The notes under the pieces were generated by a model. The model ran no database searches and was not told where the DNA came from. It saw only the letters and a list, made by a program, of their open reading frames with translations. This document shows, in pieces, positions 13,136 through 23,489 of a stretch of DNA of 64,000 nucleotides. The DNA comes from Nissolia schottii. Lineage: Eukaryota > Streptophyta > Magnoliopsida > Fabales > Fabaceae. The stretch spans positions 158,208 through 222,207 of the forward strand of contig QANU01074831.1 of assembly GCA_003254905.1 (NCBI GenBank). The letters are read 5' to 3'. How positions within the stretch are numbered: the stretch's first letter is position 1; the number at the start of each line of letters is the position of its first letter. The position numbers were made by a program, and so were the translations under genes.

Positions 13136-13931
13136 NNNNNNNNNNNNNNNNNNNNNNNNNNNNNNNNNNNNNNNNNNNNNNNNNNNNNNNNNNNNNNNNN
13201 NNNNNNNNNNNNNNNNNNNNNNNNNNNNNNNNNNNNNNNNNNNNNNNNNNNNNNNNNNNNNNNNNNNNNNNNNNNNNNNNNNNNNNNNNNNNNNNNNNNN
13301 NNNNNNNNNNNNNNNNNNNNNNNNNNNNNNNNNNNNNNNNNNNNNNNNNNNNNNNNNNNNNNNNNNNNNNNNNNNNNNNNNNNNNNNNNNNNNNNNNNNN
13401 NNNNNNNNNNNNNNNNNNNNNNNNNNNNNNNNNNNNNNNNNNNNNNNNNNNNNNNNNNNNNNNNNNNNNNNNNNNNNNNNNNNNNNNNNNNNNNNNNNNN
13501 NNNNNNNNNNNNNNNNNNNNNNNNNNNNNNNNNNNNNNNNNNNNNNNNNNNNNNNNNNNNNNNNNNNNNNNNNNNNNNNNNNNNNNNNNNNNNNNNNNNN
13601 NNNNNNNNNNNNNNNNNNNNNNNNNNNNNNNNNNNNNNNNNNNNNNNNNNNNNNNNNNNNNNNNNNNNNNNNNNNNNNNNNNNNNNNNNNNNNNNNNNNN
13701 NNNNNNNNNNNNNNNNNNNNNNNNNNNNNNNNNNNNNNNNNNNNNNNNNNNNNNNNNNNNNNNNNNNNNNNNNNNNNNNNNNNNNNNNNNNNNNNNNNNN
13801 NNNNNNNNNNNNNNNNNNNNNNNNNNNNNNNNNNNNNNNNNNNNNNNNNNNNNNNNNNNNNNNNNNNNNNNNNNNNNNNNNNNNNNNNNNNNNNNNNNNN
13901 NNNNNNNNNNNNNNNNNNNNNNNNNNNNNNN
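13136..13931. other. Assembly gap (796 Ns)
   Basis: The run of N covers the place where CDC5 exon 1 and its promoter should be: the sequence before the gap (12979-13135) holds only intron, and none of the sequence after it encodes the first MYB repeat. Open frames drawn across the gap are not real. Confidence 0.98.
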
Positions 13932-14781
13932 TTTTCTTTTTTTTTTTTTATGTTTTCTACAATTTTTCTTTTTCTTTTAATTTTTGGTCTTGTGTTGTGT
14001 TGTTGTGTTATTGTTGGGGGTAAGTGTTTAGCCTTTCTTGGGCTTCTTGCCAGGCCCCCATGGGCTCAAATGTAAAAATGGACCGAAGTTTATTATTTAT
14101 GATTAAAGTTTAATCACATGTCTCACTAAATCAAACTCTAATATTTTTTAAATTATTTCTTAATTATATTTAAGATGTAATTAAATTATAGTTGTTAAAT
14201 ATAAAAAAATATTAATACTCTTACAAAAAGCATACCTTAAATGACATTTGTTTCAAGTTATAAAATCACATTAATACTCGAAAAAATCATTTTCGAATAT
14301 CTTAAAAAACTTGTTTGTTTCACCATCAAAATCCATGAATATATTTTTTTAGATTCTTAGGAATAAATTATAAACATATTTGGTTAGTAGTACATATTCC
14401 TATGTATATGTATGATGATTATCAAAATACCATTAATAAGTTTAGTTATATTATTATTATTATTTAAATAAAATTGAGGATAAGTTGATATTTTTCGAAC
14501 AATATTCTCAATCTCATAACATCAGAATAAAACATACTCAACCTCTGAGGTGAGAATAAAAATACATTGAAATTTGGGTATATAGTTTTCTTGAGAATAA
14601 TTTGTTTTCAAATAAATTTTTATACCTTAAAACAAATAAGAGAATAAAACATTCTTAAATACTCATTCTCAAAAATAAGTAAACATACCTTGAAAGAAAC
14701 ACCCCCTAAATCAAATCATTTTTGAATGTGTTTAGACATATTCTTATGCACTAATGCTACAAGATAAATTTGTTACTTATA
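13932..14781. other. Intergenic AT-rich DNA upstream of CDC5
   Basis: It starts with a T-rich run right after the gap, so the CDC5 upstream region may begin here. No gene, RNA or clear regulatory motif was recognised. Confidence 0.4.
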
Positions 14782-14928
14782 CTCCCTTCGTTCCATAATA
14801 ATCGTTTATTTCACGATTTTAGGTTCATTCATAATATAATGTATCTAAACACAATTTTGTATTTAGATACAATGAATTATAATAAACATAAAATAGTAAA
14901 AGGGACTACTTTAATGGAACGGAAGAAG
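14782..14928. mobile_element. Stowaway-like MITE (Tc1/mariner type)
   Basis: The 147-bp element has terminal inverted repeats: CTCCCTTCGTTCC at the left and GGAACGGAAGAAG at the right (reverse complement CTTCTTCCGTTCC, 11 of 13 matching). It is flanked on both sides by TA (14780-14781 and 14929-14930), the target duplication of this superfamily. It is AT-rich inside and has no gene of its own. The 67-codon open frame across it is chance. Confidence 0.85.
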
Positions 14929-14930
14929 TA

Positions 14931-15523
14931 TCATTTAGAAGTTCTTATCTTAGTTATAAAACGATTCAAATGATAAATAAAATAATAAATAATATTAAAA
15001 TTTATAACTAATATGAAACATTAGTGGGTCTGTTATGTTAAATCCTAAACCTACACCCTATTATACTAAACTCTCATAAGACTTTCTTTTTATCTACTAG
15101 AATTGAATGAGACTTTATTTAAGTGAAATAAAGTCAAACTAGTTGAATCAATCAAATGTTGATATATAACTTATAATATTTAGAATATTTAAAGAGTATT
15201 TTATAATTTGTATTGACTAGAATTGAATGACACTTTATGTTAGCGGCATAAAGTCAAACTAATGAAATAAATCAAATGTTTGATACTAACATTTGGAATT
15301 TTCAGAGTTTTTTTTTATAATTTTTCCCATAAAAATTAGCATTTGTGACAATTTTATCAATTATTTGACAGATAAAGCCAACATCGGGTGAGAGACCAAT
15401 CAAAAGGAATCCAGCGCCCAAGAGACAAACCTGATTGTTAGGCCATCATGTGAAAATTTTAACAAGCCCAGCTAAATCTACTTAAATTGAATAGATAAAC
15501 AGGAAGCATAGAAACAAGATTAG
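14931..15523. other. Intergenic DNA before the tRNA gene
   Basis: It contains an imperfect direct repeat: GAATTGAATGA(G/C)ACTTTAT, then ATAAAGTCAAACTA, then ATCAAATGTT occurs at about 15100-15160 and again at 15220-15275. No gene is seen. Confidence 0.5.
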
Positions 15524-15596
15524 GTTCGCGTGGCCTAATGGATAAGGCGCTCGCCTCCGGAGCGGGAGATTGTGGATTCGAGTCCCACCGTGAACG
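15524..15596 (+). tRNA. tRNA-Arg (anticodon CCG)
   Basis: A complete 73-base cloverleaf without intron. The acceptor stem GTTCGCG pairs with CGTGAAC (one G-T wobble), and base 73 is G. The D stem GCCT/AGGC and anticodon stem CTCGC/GCGGG enclose the loop CTCCGGA, whose anticodon CCG reads CGG. The T stem GTGGA/CCCAC has an A-C mismatch at 53-61, so box B reads GATTCGAGTCC instead of the usual GGTTCGAnTCC. A-box-like TGGCCTAATGG is intact. No CCA is encoded, as normal for nuclear genes. Short T runs lie downstream (TTTTCAT at 15604, then a longer one at about 15675). It is probably transcribed, but box B is slightly off consensus. Confidence 0.96.
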
Positions 15597-17559
15597 TAGT
15601 GCATTTTCATAATCATTTACATGAAAACGCAAAAGCTACTACTCTCACTATAAGAATTAAGAAAAAATAGTATTTTTTGTAGTATTATAAAATCATTTGA
15701 ATCAACAAAATTACCTCTATGAATTTGATAATATAATATTTTCTCCTAAATTATAAAAAAAAATTGAATGTTAAATTTTAACTCGATTTATAATGACTTG
15801 ACGAGCTAAACTCATGATCTCATGAGTCAAGTTTAAGCTTAGAATTTTGGCTCGTTTGTTAAATAAGTCAAACTTAAAATTTACAATATATATATAATAT
15901 AATTTCTAAGATGAATTAAAATTTTAATTATGCTGTACAATGTTAATAATCAATGAGCATGACTTGATAATTTTGTATCAAATCTATAACTAGGATATGT
16001 ATATGTATTTTTTATAAATTATGTTATAAATAGGATATGTATTTGTCAAGTTTTGAAAACAAAATTCTACTTCTAACTAGACAATGATTAGTTCAATAAC
16101 AAATTCGTCGTAAAAAAAGTTCAATTTATATGTTTTTTGAGTTGGCTAATGAGTCAACTCAGGCTCATGTCTCTTTTATGTGAGTCGAGCTCATAATAAC
16201 AAGTTTAGTTGTGAGCTTTGCAAATCTTGACTCGACTCAATTCCACTCCTAGAAAGAACCGATAATATGTTTTTTTTCAAATATTGGACCTAATAATATA
16301 TTGATATTTTATGGATGAGTTATATTATATTTACCCTCTAAATACATACAACTAACTAGAGCCATTAAAGTGAGTTACAACTTTGAGCCAACCCATTTAA
16401 CCTACCAAAATGATGAGTCAAGGTTGACAAAATTCTAATCCATTTAAAAGTAAGTTATTTTAGCCCGACTCACTTAACTCGAAACTCGTGGTGGGCCAAC
16501 GCAATTAACCCATAGGTTATGTACGTCAACCCAATTTTCGCATATATTATTAATGTATGAGTTAAATACATTCACATCCCCTAAAAAATGGACTACTTTT
16601 CCCTCTATTTCTAAAACATAGACTTTAGTTCAAAATGCTTTATTAATTGAAATTTATATGTATTTAGTAAATTACCCATCATAAAAATTATTATAAATTT
16701 TTTATTATTTTAATTATTCATCATTTATTATTATTAAAATATTTTAGCTTTATAAATACTTTACATAATATTTATTATAATTATGTAATTCTTATTGAAT
16801 CATTTAGAAAAAAAATGAATTCATTATAACATTGAAATGTTGTTTTTCATTTTAATAATTTACGATAAAAGTATTTTATTAAAATTCATATTTAAATTAT
16901 TTTATTATGTATTATAGACAAATAAATCAATATTTAAAATATTAAAAGCTTAAAAATTTTATATTTAAAAAAATTATTCATAATATTTTATTATTATTAT
17001 TATTATTATTAATATATATTATTATTTTAATTATTATTACCACTACTATTCTTAATATTTTCATTACTACTACTAGTCTTAATAATAGTAGTAGTAATAA
17101 TAATAAAATATATATATATATATATATATATATGTTTTTATCAATCACGCATCTTCTTTTTTAAAAACAATTAATAGGTAAAATTATTGATAAAGGATAT
17201 TTTTGTAAAAAAAATAAGATGATAAAAATAAAATAATGAAGATTTGATTAAAAAATATAAAAATGGACCAAAGTGTAGCATAGTTTCATCTTTTGAAGAA
17301 GGGAGTGGTGTGTAGGTTCTAAAAATAGAGAGTGTTATAAAGACATTTCTTAAGGGAGAGGGTTGTAATTTGTTATTTATTTATTTATTTATCAAGTTGA
17401 GCCTCAAAAATGAAAAAGTTCAATGATCCATTTGATCATTCTACCACCTGCATTTTGGGCCCCATGAGAGTGATTTCATATCTCTCATATTATTCATAAC
17501 TACATTTCTGACCCCAAAATAAAAACTCATAATAACATAGCCCTAAATCTAATTTCACT
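15597..17559. other. AT-rich intergenic DNA with simple repeats
   Basis: 15780-16520 has words seen in degraded plant transposons (GACTCGACTCAATTCCACTCCTAG and ACCCATTTAACCTACC style), but no ends could be set. 16990-17130 has ATT/ATA simple repeats, including (TA) at about 17108-17132. No gene is supported. Confidence 0.5.
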
Positions 17560-18177
17560 TGTATAACAACTCATCGGCTCAATGACCTTAAAATGTAAGA
17601 CAAAGCGCCTAAAGCAACTTGTAGTGGATCCTCATAGTCAAAATGGTTGACTTCTAGACCCCCAGCATCAGTGAAATGGCGTTACGAGGGCACCAAGGTG
17701 CTAGCTCTCATTGACACCAGCGCAATTGCGCTCTGGTAGCACAATGGCGCTAGGTGCCCAACGTAGTTATACTAGCTCAACACAATGGCGCTCTGTGCCG
17801 ACCTAAAAGTCCCACATCACTAGTTTTGGAGAGTTGAGGTGCTAGTTTTGTCATATAAATAGAGTCTTATTTCATGAGTTTTAGCATGCATTGAAAAATA
17901 ATTACTTTTATTATTTTTTTCACAAGTGCAAGTGAGGTTTCCTTCAAGTGTTGATCCTTGTGAAGTTTCAGTTTCGTCTTTCAGGAGCGTAGGAGCTCAA
18001 AGGCGATCATTGTTCTTCATGAGTGGTAAGTCCCCTAGTCTTCCATTTTATCTTTTTTTTCATAGTTTAGGGTTGTTGGTGGCAGTGCTAGCACAATGGC
18101 GCCACAAGGGCACCATAGCACTGCGTTGGCCAACGCAGTTGCGCTACAAGGGTGCAATGGTGCTGGAGCCACCATAG
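17560..18177 (+). mobile_element. Truncated LTR, plus orientation, of the same family as 18178-19871
   Basis: The stretch CAATGACCTTAAAATG...GCCTAAAGCAAC at about 17578-17615 matches the start of the neighbouring LTR read on the minus strand (reverse complement of about 19785-19860). It has its own promoter-like TATAAATA at 17854-17861 and repeated words such as ACAATGGCGCT and GCGCTACAAGG. It is cut exactly where the minus-strand LTR begins (18178). Confidence 0.6.
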
Positions 18178-19871
18178 TGTAACGACCTGAAAATTGTTAT
18201 CAGCACACAAGGAACTAATTCCCTTACAAAAATATTTTCGGAACACTTTTCATAAAAGCATGCATTTTAACTTCAAATAAAAAACAAATAAAAATTTTCT
18301 TTTTCTGAATAAACATAATCTGTTTACAATAAATAGAATTATACATGTAAAATATGTGACTGGTCCGAAGATCCTGCCTGTATACAATCGAAGCACTATA
18401 AACACCGACTCGATTACAAAATTAAAATACATAAATCTAACATATCCTATGGATAGTTTCACCTCAAGTGATTCTTGACTCAAGAATCCCGACATCATTA
18501 CAACTAATCATGATCTTCATGCACTACTGCTTCTACATCCTAACTTGTAAATATAGAGTGAGGTTGAGGGGTGAGAACTCTGCGAAGAGCCTTCATGAGC
18601 GAGCGATCACCCACGGCACCCACAGGATGTTTCAAAACATGGACATACATATGCAGTGCATAATAATACTATACATACAAAAATATCACAATAATAATAA
18701 TAATAATAATAATAAAGATTTCATTAAAATATTTAAAACAAATAATAGCTGGGGAAGTGTCTACATAGACAAATCTAAGCATTACGATTTAGTTGTTCCT
18801 AAAATGTTTGGGCTTTACAGTCTTGTTCTAATCTACATGACATGATACATAATACATAACATCGGGCCTCATGGACTGCCTATGTCCGAGTTTCACAGTC
18901 TTGCCCTAATTTTACATGAATCCTATTCTAGGTTACAATCCTACAAGGTATATTAGGGTCAACGTGGACAGTTGCTGACTTATAGTTCTATCCGAGATAT
19001 GACTCACATTAAAACAATTTAAATAAAGTAGCATGATCATGACAACTGATAACTAATTACTGAAATAACCAATAATTGAAATAACTGATATTTAAAATCC
19101 ATAACCATACACATGCAACATGTTAATCTTTATGCAATAAAATATTTTCTAAAAAGGTTTTCATGCTTTTCTAATATATTTTCATAAAACATTTCATAAA
19201 CATTTTCATAATGTTCGTAATTATAATTTTCATCAATAAAACATTTCACAAATCTTTGCATAAATCCTTATTTTCTACAAATACTTAAAATATGCATGAA
19301 CATAGATTAATGAATAAAATAAGCTATGAGCAATAACTCACTCACCTGGAGTCGCTGAAGATTGTCTATTGTCCTTTGCGAGCTCGGTAGGAACTCGAAC
19401 AACGCCAATAACTGACTCAAAACGCTCTAATGGCATTACGATAGCACCCTATTTGGAGGCACTACTTCTCCATGAACAAAAATATTAACTAGAGCTCGAG
19501 AGAAAGTCGCGCTCAAAGTATAACCTTCAGACCTCTCTGAGTAAATTAGAAGTAATAAGACTCAATGAAGATTTCTATTTAGAGGGGGAGCTCAATCCCC
19601 CCACTAGATGTTCTAAACAATGTGGGACTTCACCTCTGTGTTGCTACAACGCGCTGGGAGCACTGCAATGCCCATATCTATCATGCCTCTGTAGCGCATT
19701 GGGAGCGCTACAACCCCCACTCTCACCGACCCGCAGCAGCGTGTTAGGAGCGTTGTAACGATCATTTGTTTCTTTTTTTTTTCTATGGGTCACTACAATG
19801 ATGACTAACTTTGGGTTACTTTAGGCACTTCATCCAACAGTTTAAGGTCACTGAACCTACAGGTCATCACA
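18178..19871 (-). mobile_element. 3' LTR of a minus-strand Gypsy-like element with tiny interior
   Basis: On the minus strand it starts TGTGATGACC (at 19871) and ends GGTCGTTACA (at 18178): TG...CA ends, 1,694 bp. Just outside its start, the minus strand has a purine tract (TTAAGGGGGTAGAT, 19872-19885), the polypurine tract expected before a 3' LTR. The same LTR recurs at 20270 and 21767. Inside it, about 19645-19760, three near-copies of a phrase with GAGCGCTACAA are seen. The small open frames here are not genes. Confidence 0.82.
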
Positions 19872-20269
19872 ATCTACCCCCTTAAGACATTTGGTCCTCC
19901 AAATGTCATGAACTTCTTCCTTTTGACCTTACCACACTTCCAATGTGCTACTATGATCTTCCTTAACCATCCTAATGGCTACCTGCTTACCTTCTTAAGA
20001 ATGGTTAACTAGGCGTGAGAACAAAGAGCGAAAGAAGACATATCTAACGTAACTAACATAATTGACATTACTAACCTTGACATGCTTACTTGGCTCAAGA
20101 TATGATTGACTCTTCTAATTGATTCTAGACATGACATGAATGACATCCTACAAGCCTTAGGTAACATCACACGTTGTATAAATGAGGCCCTTCCATTCAC
20201 ACAATCGTAATCTTACTTAAGGACACTTGCTCCAATATACACAAGACAACCTATGGCTCTGATACTAAT
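19872..20269 (-). mobile_element. Internal region (about 400 bp) of the minus-strand LTR element
   Basis: It lies between the two LTRs. On the minus strand it starts with a primer binding site, TAGTATCAGAGCC, one base from the TGGTATCAGAGC complementary to initiator tRNA-Met, two or three bases after the 5' LTR, and ends with a polypurine tract. No gag or pol frame is present, so the element is non-autonomous: a deletion derivative or a LARD/TRIM-like unit with long LTRs. Confidence 0.75.
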
Positions 20270-21766
20270 TGTAACAACCCGAAAATCATTACTGACACAT
20301 AGGAGACTAGTTCCCTTATAAAATCCTCTTAATAACATTTTTCATATAAACATACATTTTAATTTCAAATAAAAACTTTTTTTTTAATAAACATAAACTC
20401 TACGATAAATACAATTATACATGTAAAATTTGCGACTGGTCCAAAGATCATGCCTATATACAATTAGAGCACTCTAGGCACTAACTCGATTACAAAATTA
20501 AAATAAATAAATTTAATATATCCGATGGATAGCTTCACCTCAAGGTGGCTACTGACTCAAGAATCCTGACATTGCTGCAATTAACCATGAACTCCATGCA
20601 CTGCTACTTCTACATCTGAATCTACAACTAGAAGGGGAGGTTGAGGAGTGAGAAGTCTAGGGAGAGCATCGGTGAATGACAGACCCCACAACAACGTGAG
20701 ACAGTTCTTAAACATGATTCACCCAATACACTACATTATATAGATAACATACATTAAAACATTTACAATAGTAATACTTTATAATGAAAAATAATCTAAT
20801 TCAAAGCATAATCATTACATAAGGAAGATATCTAGACAGATGGATTTCGAGCATTACAGTCTAACTTACAATGCATTACCCAAGTGTCCATGCCACGATA
20901 GATGAAAATACGCTACCCGAGTCTCTAGATCTCTGATAATTAGTCATGATTCTTATTACGATGGTATCAATGGTCAACGTAGATTGTCGCTGACTTAGAG
21001 TTCTATCCTAGATTTAACTTCTTTAAAACAACTTAAATAATCACACATGAAATAATATGAACATTATAATATAAACATATTAACTTGATAGCATAACATA
21101 ACTTAGCTTGTTCATAATCAGTCAAGCACATGCAACATGACATATTTAATACTGGTCTCATGTAGTTCTAAAATAGTTTTCATGCCTTTCTAAAATAACT
21201 TCATAAATAATTTCATTAAATAACTACCTTTAGAAATAAGAAAATTCCTAAATAATAACTAATTTCATAAATACTTAAAAGAAAATACTAAGTTCCGCCT
21301 CTTAAGATTTCATAAAAACATGCATAAAATAGATAATTTCTAAAAAAATATATGGTCTAAAAATAGAACGTGAAGAAAATCACACACTTGGAAATAGATG
21401 ACGACTAAGGAGCACGGATGCTGGGAATTCCTAACACCCTACGTGGAAGCACTGTTTCCCCATGGACAGAAGAAAAATAGAGAGAAAGAATAAAATATAA
21501 CTAGAGTGAATAATTCCATTAAAAGCGGAACCTTTAAGCTCTTGAGTGAATTAGCAAGTCTAAACACTCATGGAAGACTTTAATTTATAGGGGGCCCAAA
21601 GACCCCCTTTAGCTGATGCTTCTGATTTGAGACTTCAGTTTCGTCCTACTACAATGTGCCCTAGGCGTTGCATCATCCTTTTTTCCCCTCCCTTCTAAGG
21701 GTCACCGCAACTTTGGACTACTTTAGATACTCTATCTTACCCTTTAATGTCATTGAACTTACGGGT
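20270..21766 (-). mobile_element. 5' LTR of the minus-strand element, outer end lost
   Basis: It begins on the forward strand with TGTAACAACCC and aligns along its length with 18178-19871, sharing the TACATGTAAAAT and GACTGGTCC landmarks. It stops at about 21766, some 15 bases short of the expected terminal TGTGATGACC, where a third LTR copy joins in mid-sequence. Confidence 0.75.
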
Positions 21767-23018
21767 AACTCTGGGAAGAGTCTTAGTGAGCGAGGGATCA
21801 CTCACGACACCCATATGACGTTTCAAAACATGGACATACATATGTAACACATAATAATACTATACATATGAAAATATCATAATATCATCATAGTTATTAA
21901 AGCTGACCTTACTTGGCCCAATTGGGTCGACCCAGAACCCAGTGACCTCGCCAATTCTTTAATCGGATTGGACATGCATTCAATCTAGTCTTACCTAGTG
22001 TGACTCTGTCAAACCCAATTTGAATGACCCGACGGGTCATAGTGGCATGTCAAATTTAATTCATACAAGTTCAAAAAATTCACCACAGGTGGAATTCAAA
22101 GTTGGCACCTTTAGGTTTGGATGTTTTGACCCTTACCATCAGGTTAACACACCATTTTGCTTATATGATTTAATTAATAATATATATACATGTATTTATT
22201 ATGCACTTAAATATGTTAAGTTTCTATTTATTTTTATCATTTTATTATATTTATTTTAATTTTAATATGCTTTAATATATTTATTTAATTATATCCGGTT
22301 CAACAAGCAACCCAATGACCCACTGGTTGACCCAATGACCTATTGACTCGAAGGGGTGACCGGGTTAAGCCTCGGGCCGGGTTTAATAACTATAAATATC
22401 ATAATAATAATAATAATAATATAACTTTCATAAAAATATTTAAAAAAAATAATAGCTGGGGAGGTATCTAGATGGACAAATCTGAGCATTGCAGTTTAAT
22501 TGTTCTTGAAATGTCTAGGCTTTACAATCTTACCTTAATCTAAATGACATGATACATAATACATAATACATGACACCATGACTCACGGGCTGCCTATGTC
22601 CGAACTTCACAGTCTTGCGATAATTCTACATGAATCCTATTCTAAGTTACGGGTATAAGGTATACCAAGGTCAACAAGGACTGTCGTTGACGTATAGTTC
22701 TATCCTAGATATAACTCTCATGAAAACAATTTAAATAAAATAGCATGATGATAACAAATGATAACTAATAACTGAAATAACTGATAACTAAAATAACTGA
22801 CATTTGAAATCCATAACCATACACATGCAACATGCTGATCTTTATGCAATAAAACACTAGTCTCATGGCTTTTCTAAAAAGGTTTTCATGCTTTTCTAAT
22901 TTAATGAACCATTTCGTGAACATTTTTGTAACATTCACAATTATAATTTTCATCAATATAATGTTTTGCAAATCTTTTCTTAAATCCTTATTTTCTATAA
23001 ATGCTTAAAATATGCATG
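21767..23018 (-). mobile_element. Third LTR copy, partial, split by a MITE
   Basis: From 21767 the sequence matches the 18178 LTR from about 18574 onwards (AACTCTGxGAAGAG...), and after the MITE at 21889-22394 it continues up to AAAATATGCATG at about 23018, where similarity ends abruptly. Both ends of the LTR are missing, so this copy arose by recombination or by deletion after insertion. Confidence 0.75.
21889..22394. mobile_element. hAT-like non-autonomous element (MITE, about 506 bp)
   Basis: Ends are inverted repeats: left CATAGTTATTAAAG and right read outwards TATAGTTATTAAAC. The 8-bp word AATATCAT lies on both sides (21881-21888 and 22395-22402), which fits the 8-bp target duplication of hAT transposons; the left word is itself doubled, so the left border could be 8 bp further out. 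The interior has the GGGTCGACCC and CCGGGTT words seen in widespread plant elements of this sort. The uninterrupted LTR copy at 18178 lacks the insert. It carries no transposase. Confidence 0.8.
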
Positions 23019-23489
23019 GGGAGTGTTTTGCCCCGTTCCCCGTTCCCCGCTATCCCTATGGATCCCCTAAAAAAATTTAATTTTTTTAAAAACAACACAC
23101 AAGAATTCCTAAGAAATTGAAAACCTAACTCCTTAGCTGCCCCATTCATCTCAACATTTCTTATTATAGTAACAAAAAAAAGAGAGCAATCTTTGTATCT
23201 TTACCAAAGGCACCAAGAATAACAATCAAAAATAAAAAATAACAACAAAATCAGAAACCCAAAATTGGAGCAAGAGGATGAAGAAGAATGATGCAGCACG
23301 ACATAAGGGAAGGACATGCGGGATGTAACAGCCCGAATTTTTCCCTGTACTAAAATTTCGCATAATAAATAATTAAGAATATATTAATAGGAAAAGATAA
23401 AATAAAAATAAAATAAAATTCACGGCCAATCCGGAGCTAAATCCTAAGAACTCTTGCCATGGGAGGAGAACTGATGATGAGGAGGAAAG
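23019..23489. other. Unassigned repeat DNA
   Basis: 23020-23070 is rich in CCCCGTTCCCC words, as in a common class of plant non-autonomous transposons, but no ends could be set. 23326 begins TGTAACAGCCCGAA, like the terminus of another LTR family, with no matching partner. No gene is seen. Confidence 0.4.

Noticed and set aside
13093..13980. 295-codon open frame across the N gap
   Set aside because: Almost all residues are unknown; it exists only because N has no stop codons.
18178..23018. A new gene cluster in the 18-23 kb block
   Set aside because: All open frames fall in LTR copies and do not persist between copies.
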